A stretch of 64,000 nt of DNA, taken from Delphinapterus leucas (taxonomy: Eukaryota; Chordata; Mammalia; Artiodactyla; Monodontidae). Shown piece after piece: positions 25,046 through 37,500 of the stretch (the first letter of the stretch is position 1; every line of letters starts with the position of its first letter). A program made the translations under genes and the position numbers. Under the pieces are notes generated by a model. That model ran no database searches and had not been told where the DNA came from. It saw only the letters and a list, made by a program, of their open reading frames with translations. The DNA lies in NCBI RefSeq assembly GCF_002288925.2, contig NW_022098094.1, forward strand, positions 881,865 through 945,864, in the 5' to 3' direction.

Positions 25046-25189
25046 GGAAGTGGGGAGAGTGGGCCCCTCCCGGTGTGCGAGGGAAAGAGACCGTCCTGCT
25101 GTCAGTTCTCGGAGTAGATGGGGAGCTTCTGCTCCATAGCTGGGTCTTACCTTCTACACCTGCTGATAAAGGTTTCCTTAGGAAGCTCC

Positions 25190-25770
25190 GAGGGCCATCT
25201 GCGCGGTCCTCAGTCTGCTTCGCGTGTCCGTAGCGTTGGAAACACGCTTTCGTGCACGTTTCTGAGCGCTGCTGTACGGTGGGGGGGGGGGGCAGTTTTC
25301 AGGCACCCGCTCTTCCTGTAGCACGGGCTTTGGGGACTGATGGAGCCCCTGAACTCCAGTCGCTTCGTGTCTCCACGTAGCCCCTGCAGTATCTGTATTC
25401 AGCAGGTGTTCAGTGTTTGTGCAACAGATAAAGAGCACGTTGCGTGTGTGTTTTCAACTCGGGGCCTTTCCAAGATAGCAGCTTTCCTTAAAAGGTTTGG
25501 AAAGGTGTGTTCACGGGGGCAGTGTGTACACCCGAGTCGCCGTGTCTTTGAGGTCGTGTCCTTCGTCGGCGTCCCGGGTTTCCCACCAGGAGCGGGGAGC
25601 GTGGTGTGAATCCTCAGAACACACGGTAAAGGGGCTCCCCTTGGGGCCCAAGTCTGGGGACGGAGCCGCAGGCGGGGCGCCCCCGCCGGGAGCCTCCTGG
25701 GAGCCAGGCTCTCCTGCCTCCAAACGCCGCGGGGACACGCCCCTCCTGTCCTGTATTTGCAGTCGCTTCA
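25190..25770. promoter_or_regulatory. CpG-island-like block, not repeat-derived
   Basis: By hand count 25501-25740 has about 22 CpG in 240 bp at roughly 69% GC, so observed/expected is near 0.8; 25190-25380 adds about 17 more, with a poorer part between (25381-25500). Most of the window is CpG-depleted outside the young SINEs. No SINE, LTR or DNA transposon was recognised here. It could be an orphan CpG island or an unannotated promoter. No coding exon is visible next to it. Contains a G12 run at 25281-25292. Confidence 0.45.
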
Positions 25771-26039
25771 CGGGAGGACATCTTCACAAGGCTTCATACC
25801 TGGGCAGTCTCTCCCAGGTTAGGAAGGAAAAAGACAGCCTCCCTCGGCTCAGTCCCCCTCTCTTGTCCAGCCTCGGGAGAGATGCCTTATCCTCTCCCCC
25901 TGTCTCGCCCCCAACGTGGCTTCTGCCCCCAGCACCCCGACCAAAACCGCCTGTGGCATTGAAACGCGTCTGCCCAGGTCACCCCGGCTCCCGCAGCGCC
26001 CGTCCTGGGCCCAGCTCTGCCCTTCCTCCTCTTGGCTGT
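25771..26039. other. pyrimidine-rich, GC-rich DNA
   Basis: Inside the longest gap-free frame (221 codons, 25497-26162 plus). The peptide is Pro/Ser/Leu-rich and low in complexity, with frames open in other phases, so I do not call a gene. Confidence 0.45.
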
Positions 26040-26460
26040 GTCATCCCTCCTGCCCCTGGGACACCTCTCAGACGCTTCCCGGAGCCCCCTCTCCCTTCCC
26101 GGCCGCCCCAGGACAGTCCCCTGTCACCCTCCCTACGAGCTCCGGATGCTCTGTCCACTTGAAGCCGGTCCTCTGAGCTTCAGAGTCAGATGCCTCACTT
26201 GGACGTCTCAGGGCCCCTCAAACCGCAGCTCCCCAGACGTAATCGTAATCTGGCGGTTCTACCTTCCTCCCGCCACTCGGTCCTTTCCCCCACCAAATGC
26301 CCTGGGCTCCGAAGCCACTCTGAGCAGCCGCAGCTCCCCCGCCCTCCCTCGGGCCAGGTTCCATTAGGCTCTCCATCCAAGGCCGCCTCTGCCGTCAGAC
26401 CATCAGGGTTTGCTCTACGTGTTCAGCCCAGCTCTGTCTCAGACTTGACTGTGACTCTGA
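26040..26460 (+). mobile_element. possible L2-like fragment
   Basis: The run 'tcacttggacgtctcagggc', 'cccctcaaaccgcagc', 'cccaccaaatgccctggg' resembles the part of old L2-type repeats that reads 'cttggatgtctca...ggcacctcaaactcaac'. Diverged and GC-rich; tentative. Confidence 0.35.
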
Positions 26461-26636
26461 GAAAACAGGGATATAGTTTGTTTTTGTTCACCACTACATC
26501 CACATAAATTGCATATTGGTTAACAGTTTTAAAGATAGAGATTACAGATTTTTTTTTCACAGCTGAAATGCCTTTACCGTTCTTGCTAATTATAAAGTAA
26601 TCTATACTTAGCATGAAAAACAAAACGTCTAACAAA

Positions 26637-26652
26637 CACACACACACACACA
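26637..26652. repeat. (CA)8 microsatellite
   Basis: Eight uninterrupted CA units. Confidence 0.85.
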
Positions 26653-26839
26653 GAAGTGTAAATTCAAACATAGACTCTACCTGTCACCCAAAAACATGCC
26701 ACCTCTTAGAAAGAATAACTGCAGACGATTTAATTTTTATGCTCCCAGACGTGTGTAATGCACTGACATTTATAAATATTATAAAAATGAGATTATAATA
26801 CTCATAATACTGTTTTGAAACCTATTTCATTCTCCACTG

Positions 26840-26990
26840 GATTGTGGTGATAATAACACAAGTGCATATATATATGTCTAAACTCACCGAGTTTTATACA
26901 TTAATTAAGTGCATTTTTGTATAACAGTTACACCTCAATAAAGCTGGGGAGAAAAGGAAAACAAAAATAAACAAAAGAACAATATATATA
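26840..26990 (+). mobile_element. old L1M 3' terminus
   Basis: 'actcaccgagttttatacat', 'ttaagtgcatttttgtata' and 'acacctcaataaagctgggg' are the ordered end of L1M elements, then an A-rich tail. Confidence 0.7.
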
Positions 26991-29310
26991 TAACCATTGC
27001 AATTCAGATGCCCTGCAGGTAGATCTAATTCATACTGCAGTGGCTACATATTATTCCATAATCCAGCTGTGATGTAATTTATTTTTACCAATTACCTGTA
27101 GATGGGCTTCTAGATGGTATATTATATATTATACATATAGAACTGAAAGAACCTCAGAGTAACATTCTAGTACGCATTCATTTTTTGTGGATCTGAGATC
27201 ACCAGCTTAGTCTGTTCTTTTCCTGAATGAGTTTCCTATGTCTGGATTTCTCCATCAGTTTAAATATGCACATATTTTTACTTCGAAGCATGTTTGAAAT
27301 CAGGATGCGAGTTGCAAGTAGATGGCAACTTAGATTCAGTGAAATGTGGTACTCCTCCTCTGTAAGCCGTCAATAAACATCCTTGTTTGTCAGTATGAAG
27401 ATCTCCCGGAGAGACATAAATATACACCTGCTCACGGGAAACCAGGGCAAGGCGGTGGACCCAGGCATTCTGTCATCTCTCTCCCAGGGGACTAGATACA
27501 CACACCCTGTTCCACATCAGAACCCATTTATCACCTGGGCAGAGAGATGCCATGTAGATGGAAGGAAATCAAGGAATCTTATAAAGGAAGAGAGTTCTGG
27601 GGCTGCAGGGCTGAACCAGGCTTGCACTGTGCTCTTTAGTGTGGGACGTTGGCTCTAATTTCTCCTGTCGTTGGCTCTCTTCTTTGGCTTTATTAGATTC
27701 GGCACAGTAAGCTGTTAGGCGGAGTGTCATGCCAACTAGTGTCAACCCACACCTTCTTCTTGGGTTTGATTTGCATTTAAGACTAACACAGTTGTTCAGG
27801 CTTCCAGAGGAGAATTATCAGGCTGTGGGCTCCTCTGAGATAATATTTATCAAACTGTCAGCCCAAATCCAAAGTGGAAGTCAAGATCCCAATGGTATTG
27901 TAGAATCAAAGTCTTTACAGATAAATAAATAAATAAGGCAAAATAGCAAATAGTGTGCATTTGCAGACTAAGTTGAACTCTAATTAGTGAAATTATAGTT
28001 TCGTGTTGTAGTGGGTGGTACGGCACTGCAGAATTAAAAGCTGTTTCACGCTGAGGGTACTAGTCCACAAAGCTTGTGAACCAGCGCTGTCCACCTAGCA
28101 CGCTGTCTGCCTGGGGCTGGCTTTCCCCCTTCCCAGTCCTCGGCTGCCTCTGCCATGTTCAGCCTCTGTGTCCAGCAGGCTGAGGGCGGCCAATCCCCTG
28201 CCCCCGCACCTTCAAGTGGGATGGAAGAGAAACAGGAGAACAAGTGCCTGCTGCATCCCTTGCTCATTCCTCCTTTTCTTACATGTTTCAAAATAGCCCT
28301 TTTATTCCATTTGTAGAGCTAGGTGAGCAAAAGCCTCGGGGTGCTTGAGGCCTGCTCCTGATTAAAAGAAAATCCCTTTTCCCCACTCTTAAATCTCTTA
28401 ACTCGTTTTTCCCAAATTTTTACCAGAATGGTTCTTAAACCTATCTGGGGTAAGAGTCCTTGCAGACTCTAGCGAAAAATGCAAAGCCCAGAGAATACCA
28501 CAAAAAAATTGACTTACGGTTTGAGGCTCTTTGAAGCTGGATCAGCTGTACATCTAGCTGTTGGATCCATGAGAATCCAAGGTTACAAACATCAGACTAT
28601 TAAGTTAACCATGCGTCAAATAGGAGAGAGTCAGAGGGCAAAACGTTAAAAAAAATAGATATGCTCTTAGGGCACCACTGTTCTTGTCTGCTCGTCCTGA
28701 ACACCAGCATTTTACCTGTAATTTTCAAGTTGAATTCTGCTCGATCCAGCACAATACAAAAGTAAGTTCTTAAATTTGAGGTATTAATATGACATTGAAA
28801 GAAGAGTTATTGAAGTTTCCTGAACTCACACTACAAAATAACTTTACCACTTATTTTAATTGTGCTTTGCTATAAATGTAATGACTGCAGTGATATATGG
28901 TACATATTTGATATTAACTTTGATTTCTTCTTATTGAACAATTGACAAAGCAAGAACAGGTTTGTTTAATAGAAATGTCTCTAACCTTATCTAGTCTAAC
29001 TTCTTCTATTCCTTGATTATTTTGTTTCCGTGTCATTTAATGATCCTCATTTGCACCCCAAAGGCGTCTCATTATATCAGAGATTCTGGTATTAATTGCA
29101 TAACATCATGAATCACACTGTCTGAAACAGATCAAACCCAGACAATGTAGAGCGTTTTCATGAGCTCCCCACATTTCAAGTCATTCAGTTCAGGAATATA
29201 AGATTGCCCTTTCTCCTTCAATGAGTTTCTGAAGCCACCTGTTACCCTTTCCCAAGAATTGTTCTTTTACCTGGCATTGTTTGTATGCGTTCACATTTAG
29301 ATTGTGGGGA
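26991..29310. other. single-copy DNA, no gene seen
   Basis: No recognisable repeat except an (AAAT)4 at 27921-27936. Frames at 27383-27658 and 28046-28291 are unrecognised. Confidence 0.5.
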
Positions 29311-29783
29311 TGTAATGGTTAATTTTATGAGTCATCTTGACTGGGCTGCAGGGTGCCCAGATAGCTGGCTAAATATTATTTCTGAGTGTGTCTGTTTCGG
29401 GATGAGATTAACACTTGAATTGGTAGACTGAGTAAAGAAGTGTGGACATCATCCAATCCCTTGAGGACCTGAATAGAGCAAAAAGGTAGAGAAAGGGCAA
29501 ATTTGCTCTTCATGCCTGATTTACTTACTTGAACTGGGACATAGATCTCCTCCTGCCCTTGGACTGGGACTTACCCCGTGGATTGCCCCGGTTCTCAAGC
29601 CGTCGGGTTTGGACTGGAGCTATGTCACCGGCTTCCCTGGGCCTCCAACTTGTAAACAGTAGATCAAAAGACTTCTCAGCCTCCACTGTCACATGAGCTA
29701 ATCCCTCATAATCAATTGCTTTCTATATATCTATATTTGTCCTATTAGTTCTATGTCTCTGGAGAACCCTGAATGATACAACA
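29311..29783 (+). mobile_element. MLT2-type ERVL solo LTR
   Basis: Starts tgtaatggttaattttatg, continues 'gactgggctgcagggtgcccag', 'gtagactgagtaaagaag', 'catccaatcccttgagg', 'acttctcagcctcc' and ends 'tctctggagaaccctgaatg' plus atacaaca, i.e. the full MLT2 order from TG to CA. No internal retroviral sequence adjoins it. Old and diverged. Confidence 0.88.
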
Positions 29784-30587
29784 CTTTTGATATTCCTAGG
29801 AAATTAGAAAACCATGCTAATTTCTTGTTGCATAAAATGGATACATTAGAACATTCTGATGAGCAAATTATAAACAATAGAGCAAAAGCTTTCACACTGA
29901 TTTACCTTTTCTCCCTTAAAAAGTCACCTTGATGTGATCATTAAAATTATGAGAATCCCGGGAGTAGGGTATTAGTCTGTCAGATATTTTTACAAAAATC
30001 TAGTGCCTCACAAGAGGATGGGAGGGTAGTAACAGATGAACCAGAGCAGGAGTTTTGCAGAGAAGAGAAACTGGAGAAGGATGCAGAAGCCAGAACAAGT
30101 GTCAGCACCCTCGGTCTAAAAACAGCCATCAGTGACCAGAGGAAGTGACAAGCTGGCGAGAAGAAGGAAGTTGTCCTGGCGTGGGATTTACACCCAGCAC
30201 AGCCCTCTTCATTTTCACAGTGTGGAGGGAGAGGGTCCCGCCTACGCCTCGCAGCCTCCTCTGCACCCACACCTGCCTCGTGAAGGTTGCTGCCCAATAC
30301 CATTGACCTACACACAGACCCCAGGGTCAGGTGTGGGTCAGGAGAGGCCACTAGAGGCTGCCGCACCGCACGCCTGCAGAAGGAGTCCTCTTCAGCTGTC
30401 CAGGGTTAGACTCCTAGTCCTTTTTTCTTAAAAAACAGAAAAGCAAGGAATTCATGATTCACAAAGACAGGTAAATAATATGGATATTTCAGGAAAACTG
30501 TTGTATCTAAAGAGAAGGACCAAGATGAATAAACAGAGATGGGGACCTGGAGAAAAACAAAGCTAATTCAAGGAACAGAAAATGTAA
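29784..30587. other. single-copy DNA
   Basis: A 128-codon minus frame (29980-30366) is unrecognised. No repeat identified. Confidence 0.5.
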
Positions 30588-30603
30588 AAAAAATAAATAA
30601 ATA

Positions 30604-30695
30604 GGGACTTCCCTTGTGGTCCACTGCAGAGGCCACAGTTTTGATCCCTGGTCGAGGAACTAAGATCCCGCATAAATAAAATAAAATAAAGTTTT
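30604..30695 (+). mobile_element. short CHR-type SINE with internal deletion
   Basis: Only 92 bp: head gggacttcccttgtggtcca, then directly 'ctgcagaggccac', the B-box-like ttttgatccctggtcg and 'gaactaagatcccgca', then an AAAT-rich tail. About 25 bp holding the rest of the A-box region are missing compared with relatives. Identical 16-bp A/T-rich sequence flanks it (30588-30603 and 30696-30711), but such low-complexity repeats are weak proof of a duplication. Confidence 0.8.
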
Positions 30696-30759
30696 AAAAA
30701 ATAAATAAATAAAACAAGATGGAGATAATGCAGTAGGTATTTTATGCATGAAAAAGTTG

Positions 30760-31530
30760 CTTTGAAAATGAACAGGCCTGACCACTTGGAGCCATCCTCA
30801 GCATTGTCGCCTTTCTTGTGCCTCGCATGCAGCCTGGTCACTCCCCTCTGAAATGTCCCGCACACCTTTTCCTCCTCATCATCTCTCTTCCCCAGCTGTC
30901 ATCCCGCCTCTCGCTGGCCGCTGTCAGCACAGCCTAGTGGGCTCTGCACAGCTATTCTGCGTAACCTGCCCAGACATCCCCCACTGGTGGAGTGAGAGGT
31001 ATCTTTCAGAACCTGATTCTGATCAGCTTCCCCACTCACTTTTCCTCAGTGCCTCCTCAGTTCGGTGAGGTTATGGGCTAGAACCTTGGCCACAGTCCCG
31101 AGGCCCCATGAACTGGCCAAGCTCGCCCTCCCTTACCCCCTCTGCACTGAGTCACGTCCAGTGTGATGGGCCTCTTGCCGTCGTGGGGCTTCTGTCTAGG
31201 CAATGCTCCCATTTGCCTGGCTTCATTTCATCCTTTGATCCTTTCACCTTCATCCGTTTGTATTCTTTTATTCTTCAGACCTCAGTTCAAATGTCATGTA
31301 TTCAGAGAGGCTGAATGGTATGTTTCTCCATCATGATGATATCTTGTCATTTTTCTTTATTTCAGTAATCAGATTTCCAATTGCATATTTATTTGGTCGT
31401 TTGTTTTAGATCAATCTTTTCTTAACTACATTATATTTAACTCACCAAAATTCTACCTCCATGTGGGAGGACTAATATAATTTACTTATCATTAGATACC
31501 TGGAAAAGAGCACAGCAGATACCAATAAAG
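30760..31530 (+). mobile_element. L2 LINE 3' fragment, long
   Basis: Ordered L2 landmarks: 'gcctggtcactcccctctg', 'tgatcctttcaccttc', 'cagacctcagttcaaatgtc', 'tcagagaggctg', 'tttatttcagtaatcag', and near the end 'acagcagataccaataaagg'. Strongly diverged, as expected. Short frames over it are not genes. Confidence 0.7.
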
Positions 31531-34500
31531 GATTTCAAACCCATATGATACATGAGCTTTATGAATTCTGTCATTGACCCTGAAAGCTCCATGTTATTCT
31601 CACGTTGTCGTTGAAATTGAGGGTCAGCAGTAGTTAGTAGTTTGTCATGGTTTAAGTTGTTCAAATAACACCAATAACCTTTTAAGGTTTATCTCTGATT
31701 GTTCAAAAGTTTCACTTTATATTATGCCAAAAGATGTAAGTCCCTCTGGTACATTTCTTCAAATGTGAAAACTATAGGACACATCTAATCAGAGAGTCTA
31801 CGTAAAGAAGGTCCAGAGTCTCACCTTTTCCATCTGAAGGGGGTCCTTCCTTTAACCTCATCTCCTGGGGCAAGATATCACCAAGGGTCCCCTGTACTTG
31901 GGATTAACTCCAGAATAAGGGGGCAATGGGGAGAGAGAGCACACCAGGGACCAGTCCTGTCACTTGGGAATTGTCTATACTGTCTCTCAGCTTTGATGTC
32001 TCCTTTAGTGAGTGTGACCGACTGGGCAGACTCCGGGGGGGATTATATGCACTAACAGGCATACAATTCCTGGCACCTGGTAGACACTTAGAAAACCTAA
32101 GGTCCATCACCCGATACAATCTATTTCATTTCATCACCATCTCAAAAGTTTGCTGCAAAGTAAAGTAAATATTCATTTATATGTATTTACATATCAAGCA
32201 TAAATATTAAGAAATACCATGTATTTCTTAAAAGTACAGGTATTTTTAAAATAAACTTTATAAATAATAATTGCCTAGAATCAAGCTATATGCTGCCAGA
32301 AACCTTTAGAGTTTTAAGTTGATTTTTTTAAAATCTAGAATAAACAAAGAAAAAATATCCTGAAATACTGAAATTGGAGAGGCAAGTGTTGCTTTTCCGT
32401 TCTTTGGACAATAATTGTTTCTTAGTAAAACCCTTAAGGTTTATTCTTAATGGACAGGTAAAAATGCCTTGTAATTAAATACATTGTATTAAATGCTTTC
32501 TTGAAAATGCTTTTTCTAAATCAGTTTTTTCTTAAATAATATTAGAAGTTCTCTCAATTCTATTTTCTTTGCTACACAAATATTTTTTACATAGAGCAAA
32601 AAATATGTGAATATATTTAAATGTGAATTTAATATGGCTTATTTTGCTTCTATTGCCTGCTAAAGACATATTACATCACATGAAAATTCTTTCTTAAATA
32701 CAGTGTGCTTTTCCATAGAACGAAATTGTAGCGTGAATGAGGTTAGAACAATTGCTTATGATTTTACAATAAAAGCATAGATTTAATTTTATGGTTAAAT
32801 TTTAAATTTGAAACCACTATGACATAACTGTGTGTATTTTCCAGTTTTATTTTTTCGAGGGCCTAGTGAGCATATCTCTATGTGCAGATGTATACAGAGA
32901 GACATAATCTCAGAACACAAGAAGTTCTCAGCAGATACAGATGTGCACCTCAGTTTCATAATCAAATAGAAACATTTAAGCACTAGGAATCAATTTAACC
33001 ACCTTCTCTGGGAAAGAAAACTGTCAAAATTGGTAAAGCTCTTTGAGACTGTCTTTAAAGCTCATTGATGCTGTAAAATCTTCCATAATCACTTATTTGA
33101 TCTCTAAGAACTTTGATAATCTCTGCATCGCTTTTTTCCCCCTCAAGAAGGCAATAATTTACAATTGTCAGTTTTTAAACAGGCTTTAATGAAGGTAAAT
33201 GTCTTTACTAAAATAAAGGCATTAAATTAAAACTTGTATCTTAAACCACATGCTTCACTTGAAGATGTCCATGATTTCTAATTTGTTAGGACTTCTGCTT
33301 GATTATATAACTACCCTCCTAGAGAGTAAAATCTCCTTGCATCTTTTGACAGTTTCTAGCCTGTGACACAAAATGAAGAGTTAAATGCATTCTGTTTATT
33401 GTTATTGTTAGCATTATTACTCAGGGTGTTTTTCTTCCTGATTAGCGATGGCTCCTGACAGAATCTGACGTATCACGCTGTCAGGAAAGGGGTAAACAGG
33501 TGCTCAGGGGACGAGTCGCAGACTCACTGAGGCAAATTGGCAGAGGGAGGCCTGTCAGAAGCAATCACGCTAACGCCCACGTCTCTATTCACTGTGAGCG
33601 GAGACGTTCGGCAGACAGGACTGGAGACTTCTGGTGACACTGCTCGTGCAGGGGACAGTGGCAGAATTCAGCCACACACACACCAACATCCCTGATCATG
33701 ATGTGGGTTGGAAGATTTCACCCAACTGGACCTATCCCAAGGTTACATTCCAACGAGGCGGCTTCTGTTCATGCAAAACCCAGAGCCCTGCCAGCTACAC
33801 ACCTTCTAAGGGAACCGTGCTGTCCAAGACACCGGAGCCCCGAAAACACTTTCTGAACCAGCACTTGCTTTATAAACCCTGTAAAGACAGCTCGTGAGCA
33901 CAGTTTTTGTTTCTTCGGGTGGAGCATTCCCACCTGTCAAGACAAGCACTTCTCGGCCAAGATTTGAGCCCCGTGCTCTCAGACTGATGTAAAACCATCG
34001 TGAGGGTCAAGAGGGCGGCTGTCTGGCAACAGCCATGCATTGAAGACCCCAGAGCCGCGTGCCACGGGCTGCAACCTGGTCAGAAGCACTTGAATGCGAG
34101 GAATGTGGCAACAAGGATGCCTGCTTGTTGGATTGGAAGAAGATGGTTTATCGGTCCCCGAGCCCCTGCCCTGCTTGCGTCCTGCCCTCCTCTCTTCTCC
34201 AGTGCTCACTGGGCCCCCAGCGCTGGGTGTGTGATGGAAGACACAGGTACCCGGGTCTGCGTGTAGACAGAATTGGGTTCCTGACACGGTATTAAATTTA
34301 TGCAGCCATACAAGTACTACAGTGAATAATAACATTACTTTGAAGTGTATTACATTCTGAAATAGTCTTTAAAAAAATTCCCTAGAAAAAAATAAAATTC
34401 CATTTCCCACTTGCTAATACAATTCCAACACATAATTTGCTCCGTGATAAATATAAGCTATGTTACACCAAGGGTTCTCCACTTGCAATAATTCACAAAT

Positions 34501-37500
34501 TATTTATAATTTACACAAGATAGGCTCTTCCTGTAAAACTTAAATGCCTCATTTTTAGCTAAAGAACATAAAATCATTTATTTATAGTTTACATTTACCC
34601 ATCCCCTTTTCCAGAAATAGATGATACGTCTTTCTTGTGATGCAATGTTTCCCATATGCATAAATGGTTTAGTAGCAACAGTAAATCAGAAAAGGATTAA
34701 TAAAATATTTGGGATGGGGGCAAGAAAATCGATCTCCTTATCACTCGTGTTTGCATTCATCTGATGTAACTGCTGTTATCCAAGACACAGGGCACTCCTT
34801 GGAGAGGATGGGAAATGCTTGCTTCCCTTCACTGTAGGAGCAGGGGCACGACCAGGGCACCTCCATCAGCCACAGGACCTGGCTCGCCCACCCTTCTCGG
34901 GAAACGTGGGGGTCAGGGTGTGTCCTCCACGCAGCAGGACAGAGCCAGGCTGAGTCCACCCATGCAAAATAGTCCAAATAGTAACAATATTGAAATCGTT
35001 TTTTCTTGTTTTTAAGCTTTGGGATTCATGTTAAAAAAAAACAAAACAAAACAAACAAAAACAAAAAGACACTTGGGATGGACCAAGAAACTAAAACATA
35101 TCAACCAGTTACTACACTGAGTGCAGGGCTGCAGGATCTGTTCACACTTTTTACGTCTGTGAGCACTAAGGGAAAAGACAACACTTGAAATGCTTCCATT
35201 TCTTTCCACACCACATGTGCATCTCATTGTATAAGAAAATTCGTGCTGACAAGTAGCATAATATTTTAAGAAAACAACACTTTTGACCTATATTCCAATG
35301 GTTTTCCCTTTTTCTTGGTGAATTTTTTAAACAGGCTAAAAACTCCTAGCTTCCTGAACTTCAAATATTTTCTTCTCTAGTTTTCTTATTAAATTAAATT
35401 GAAGGAGCTCACTATTTAAAACAAAATCCTTCTTTTCATTAAAGAAATCATACTTTTGTTCAGCCACATTTTAAGTTTTATTTTGAATACATGAAGCTTT
35501 TAGTGAAAAGCCTCTTAAATATGTGATAAAAATTTTTAATCATGATGATCAAAGGATGGAAGCTATTGTTTTATACCTTTAGCTTTTTCAAAGTGCATTG
35601 AGAATCACAAACCCTGTAGATGGACCACCGTCTTGGAAAAGAGACAGAGAAATTGGATTGTAAGAACAAAGAATAGAAGCTTTCTTGGAAAAGGAGAAAT
35701 TTCCATGCACAGCCCTGTCCCTAGTGAATCAATGTGTTAGCCTCTGAAAGGCAAGTACATCTTATTGGGAGATGTTCTGCAGCCCCAGTTATAACCCCAG
35801 AGCTGCTTGGAGGGAAACAGTGTTTATAGAGTAGACATGAATTAAAAGTAAAACTTATCTGTAATGAAGAAAAGAAAACTTCCTATTAGAAAAAAAAGGA
35901 AAAATTAATTCAAAAATAACGTTCTGTTCTAAAACAGGAAGATGTTGTTGTGATTCTAAGGGAAGCTTTTTGGGGTAACGTAGTATGGACAGTTTCTCAA
36001 ATGCAACAGGACAGCAGCTAATTGTATAATTAGTCTTTGTTCATTATACCTGTGTGGTATAATCAGATTTAGGGATAATATGAAACTATGGAACTGCAGG
36101 TCTTGTCACATTAAATTGATGAGAAAAATTATTGCTTAAAGAGACCTTATGACATGTTAATAAATGGGTATAGTCTGTAAGGAATATTAACAAAACCTGT
36201 CTGAACGAGATTATAAATCTCCAATGAGTTTTCAAATTACTCATGCCTCCAGGACACAGAAACACAAACTACTGGATTGGAGCCATGTCAGATTTGCAGC
36301 TACAAGGCTGAAAAAAAAAAAGCAAGATAAAAGGCAATGCTTAATTAAATGTGTCTACAAATAAATTCCAGGTTAGGTTAATTTAATTGTGTCTGTGTAA
36401 TGCAGTGCACCTCTGGACATTTCAGAATGACGTTGGCTCAGTCCTAAAGCATTGGGAAAGCCTGGTATGCCCTCAAAGAATGTACTCTAAGAACAAATAC
36501 GTCTATTTTTTATTTAATATCTTATTGGACACTTTTTTGCAGGAAGAGCAAGCTTATTGAAACATGGATGATTTATAATTTAGGTTAGAAACTATTTGCT
36601 CAGGCACTTTGTTGATCCTTCAAACACCAATCGCAGTGAACAAAGAGCAAATAGTAAGATGTTCCACATACCTTGGATTTATTAAATCAGTTTGTTTTCA
36701 CAAAGAAGCTGAAGCCCACAGAGATTAAATCTCTTGGACTAAGTTACTTATGTGGCAAATGCTTCTTGGACCACGGGTCTGAGCCCAGGCAGGAAATTGA
36801 CTCTAATTCAGTTTTACACGCGTAACCATGCTGATGTCTACGGCCTCCCAACAGTTTCTAAGAAAACCTGTTTCATTAAACAGGAGGCGACTTAAACATA
36901 AGGTTAGCAATGAGAACATCAGCAAATCATCTAAGAATGTGAGGCGTAACTTAACACCTATTTATTTTAAGTCTTTCACTGTATCATTTTCCTTGGCTCT
37001 GCTGAGAAATAGTTAAGTCTAGATTCACATGTATGAATGAGATTCCTGAGAAAACGGCTGTTCTTCTCAACTTCCATCACTTAAGGGTGATGTTAAGAAG
37101 ACGTGCAATTGACAAATGTGTGGAGAGCAACGATGACAGCTGTTTCAAGTGGTATTTCCAGAAAGTTGCGCTGAGGCCCATGAATCCACTCCTACTCGGA
37201 AGGCAGTGCTGCTTTGGCTTTCATGGGTGTTCTGGTTTTGGTGCTAGATCAGGTATATTGAGTGACCTTGGATGGTGTTTCATCAGCATGGTTGTTGAGG
37301 AACAATGGCTGTGATCCATCCGCCGTCTTCTAGGAGAAAGCCTTGGATACCCTTGGGCGGAAACTGGACTCACATCGCCCTTGTGTGCATCCAGCAGAGG
37401 GATGCACATGGGGTTAAGTCCAGCCTGCGGACCAGACTGCTGACCTCTGACTCGAAATCCCTTCTTGGAAGCCTCATGAAATAAAGTTCAAAGACACCAT

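Noticed and set aside
25497..26162. 221-codon plus-strand frame, the longest without N
   Set aside because: Pro/Ser/Leu-rich low-complexity peptide with several phases open at once because of GC content; no domain recognised and the 3' part looks L2-like.
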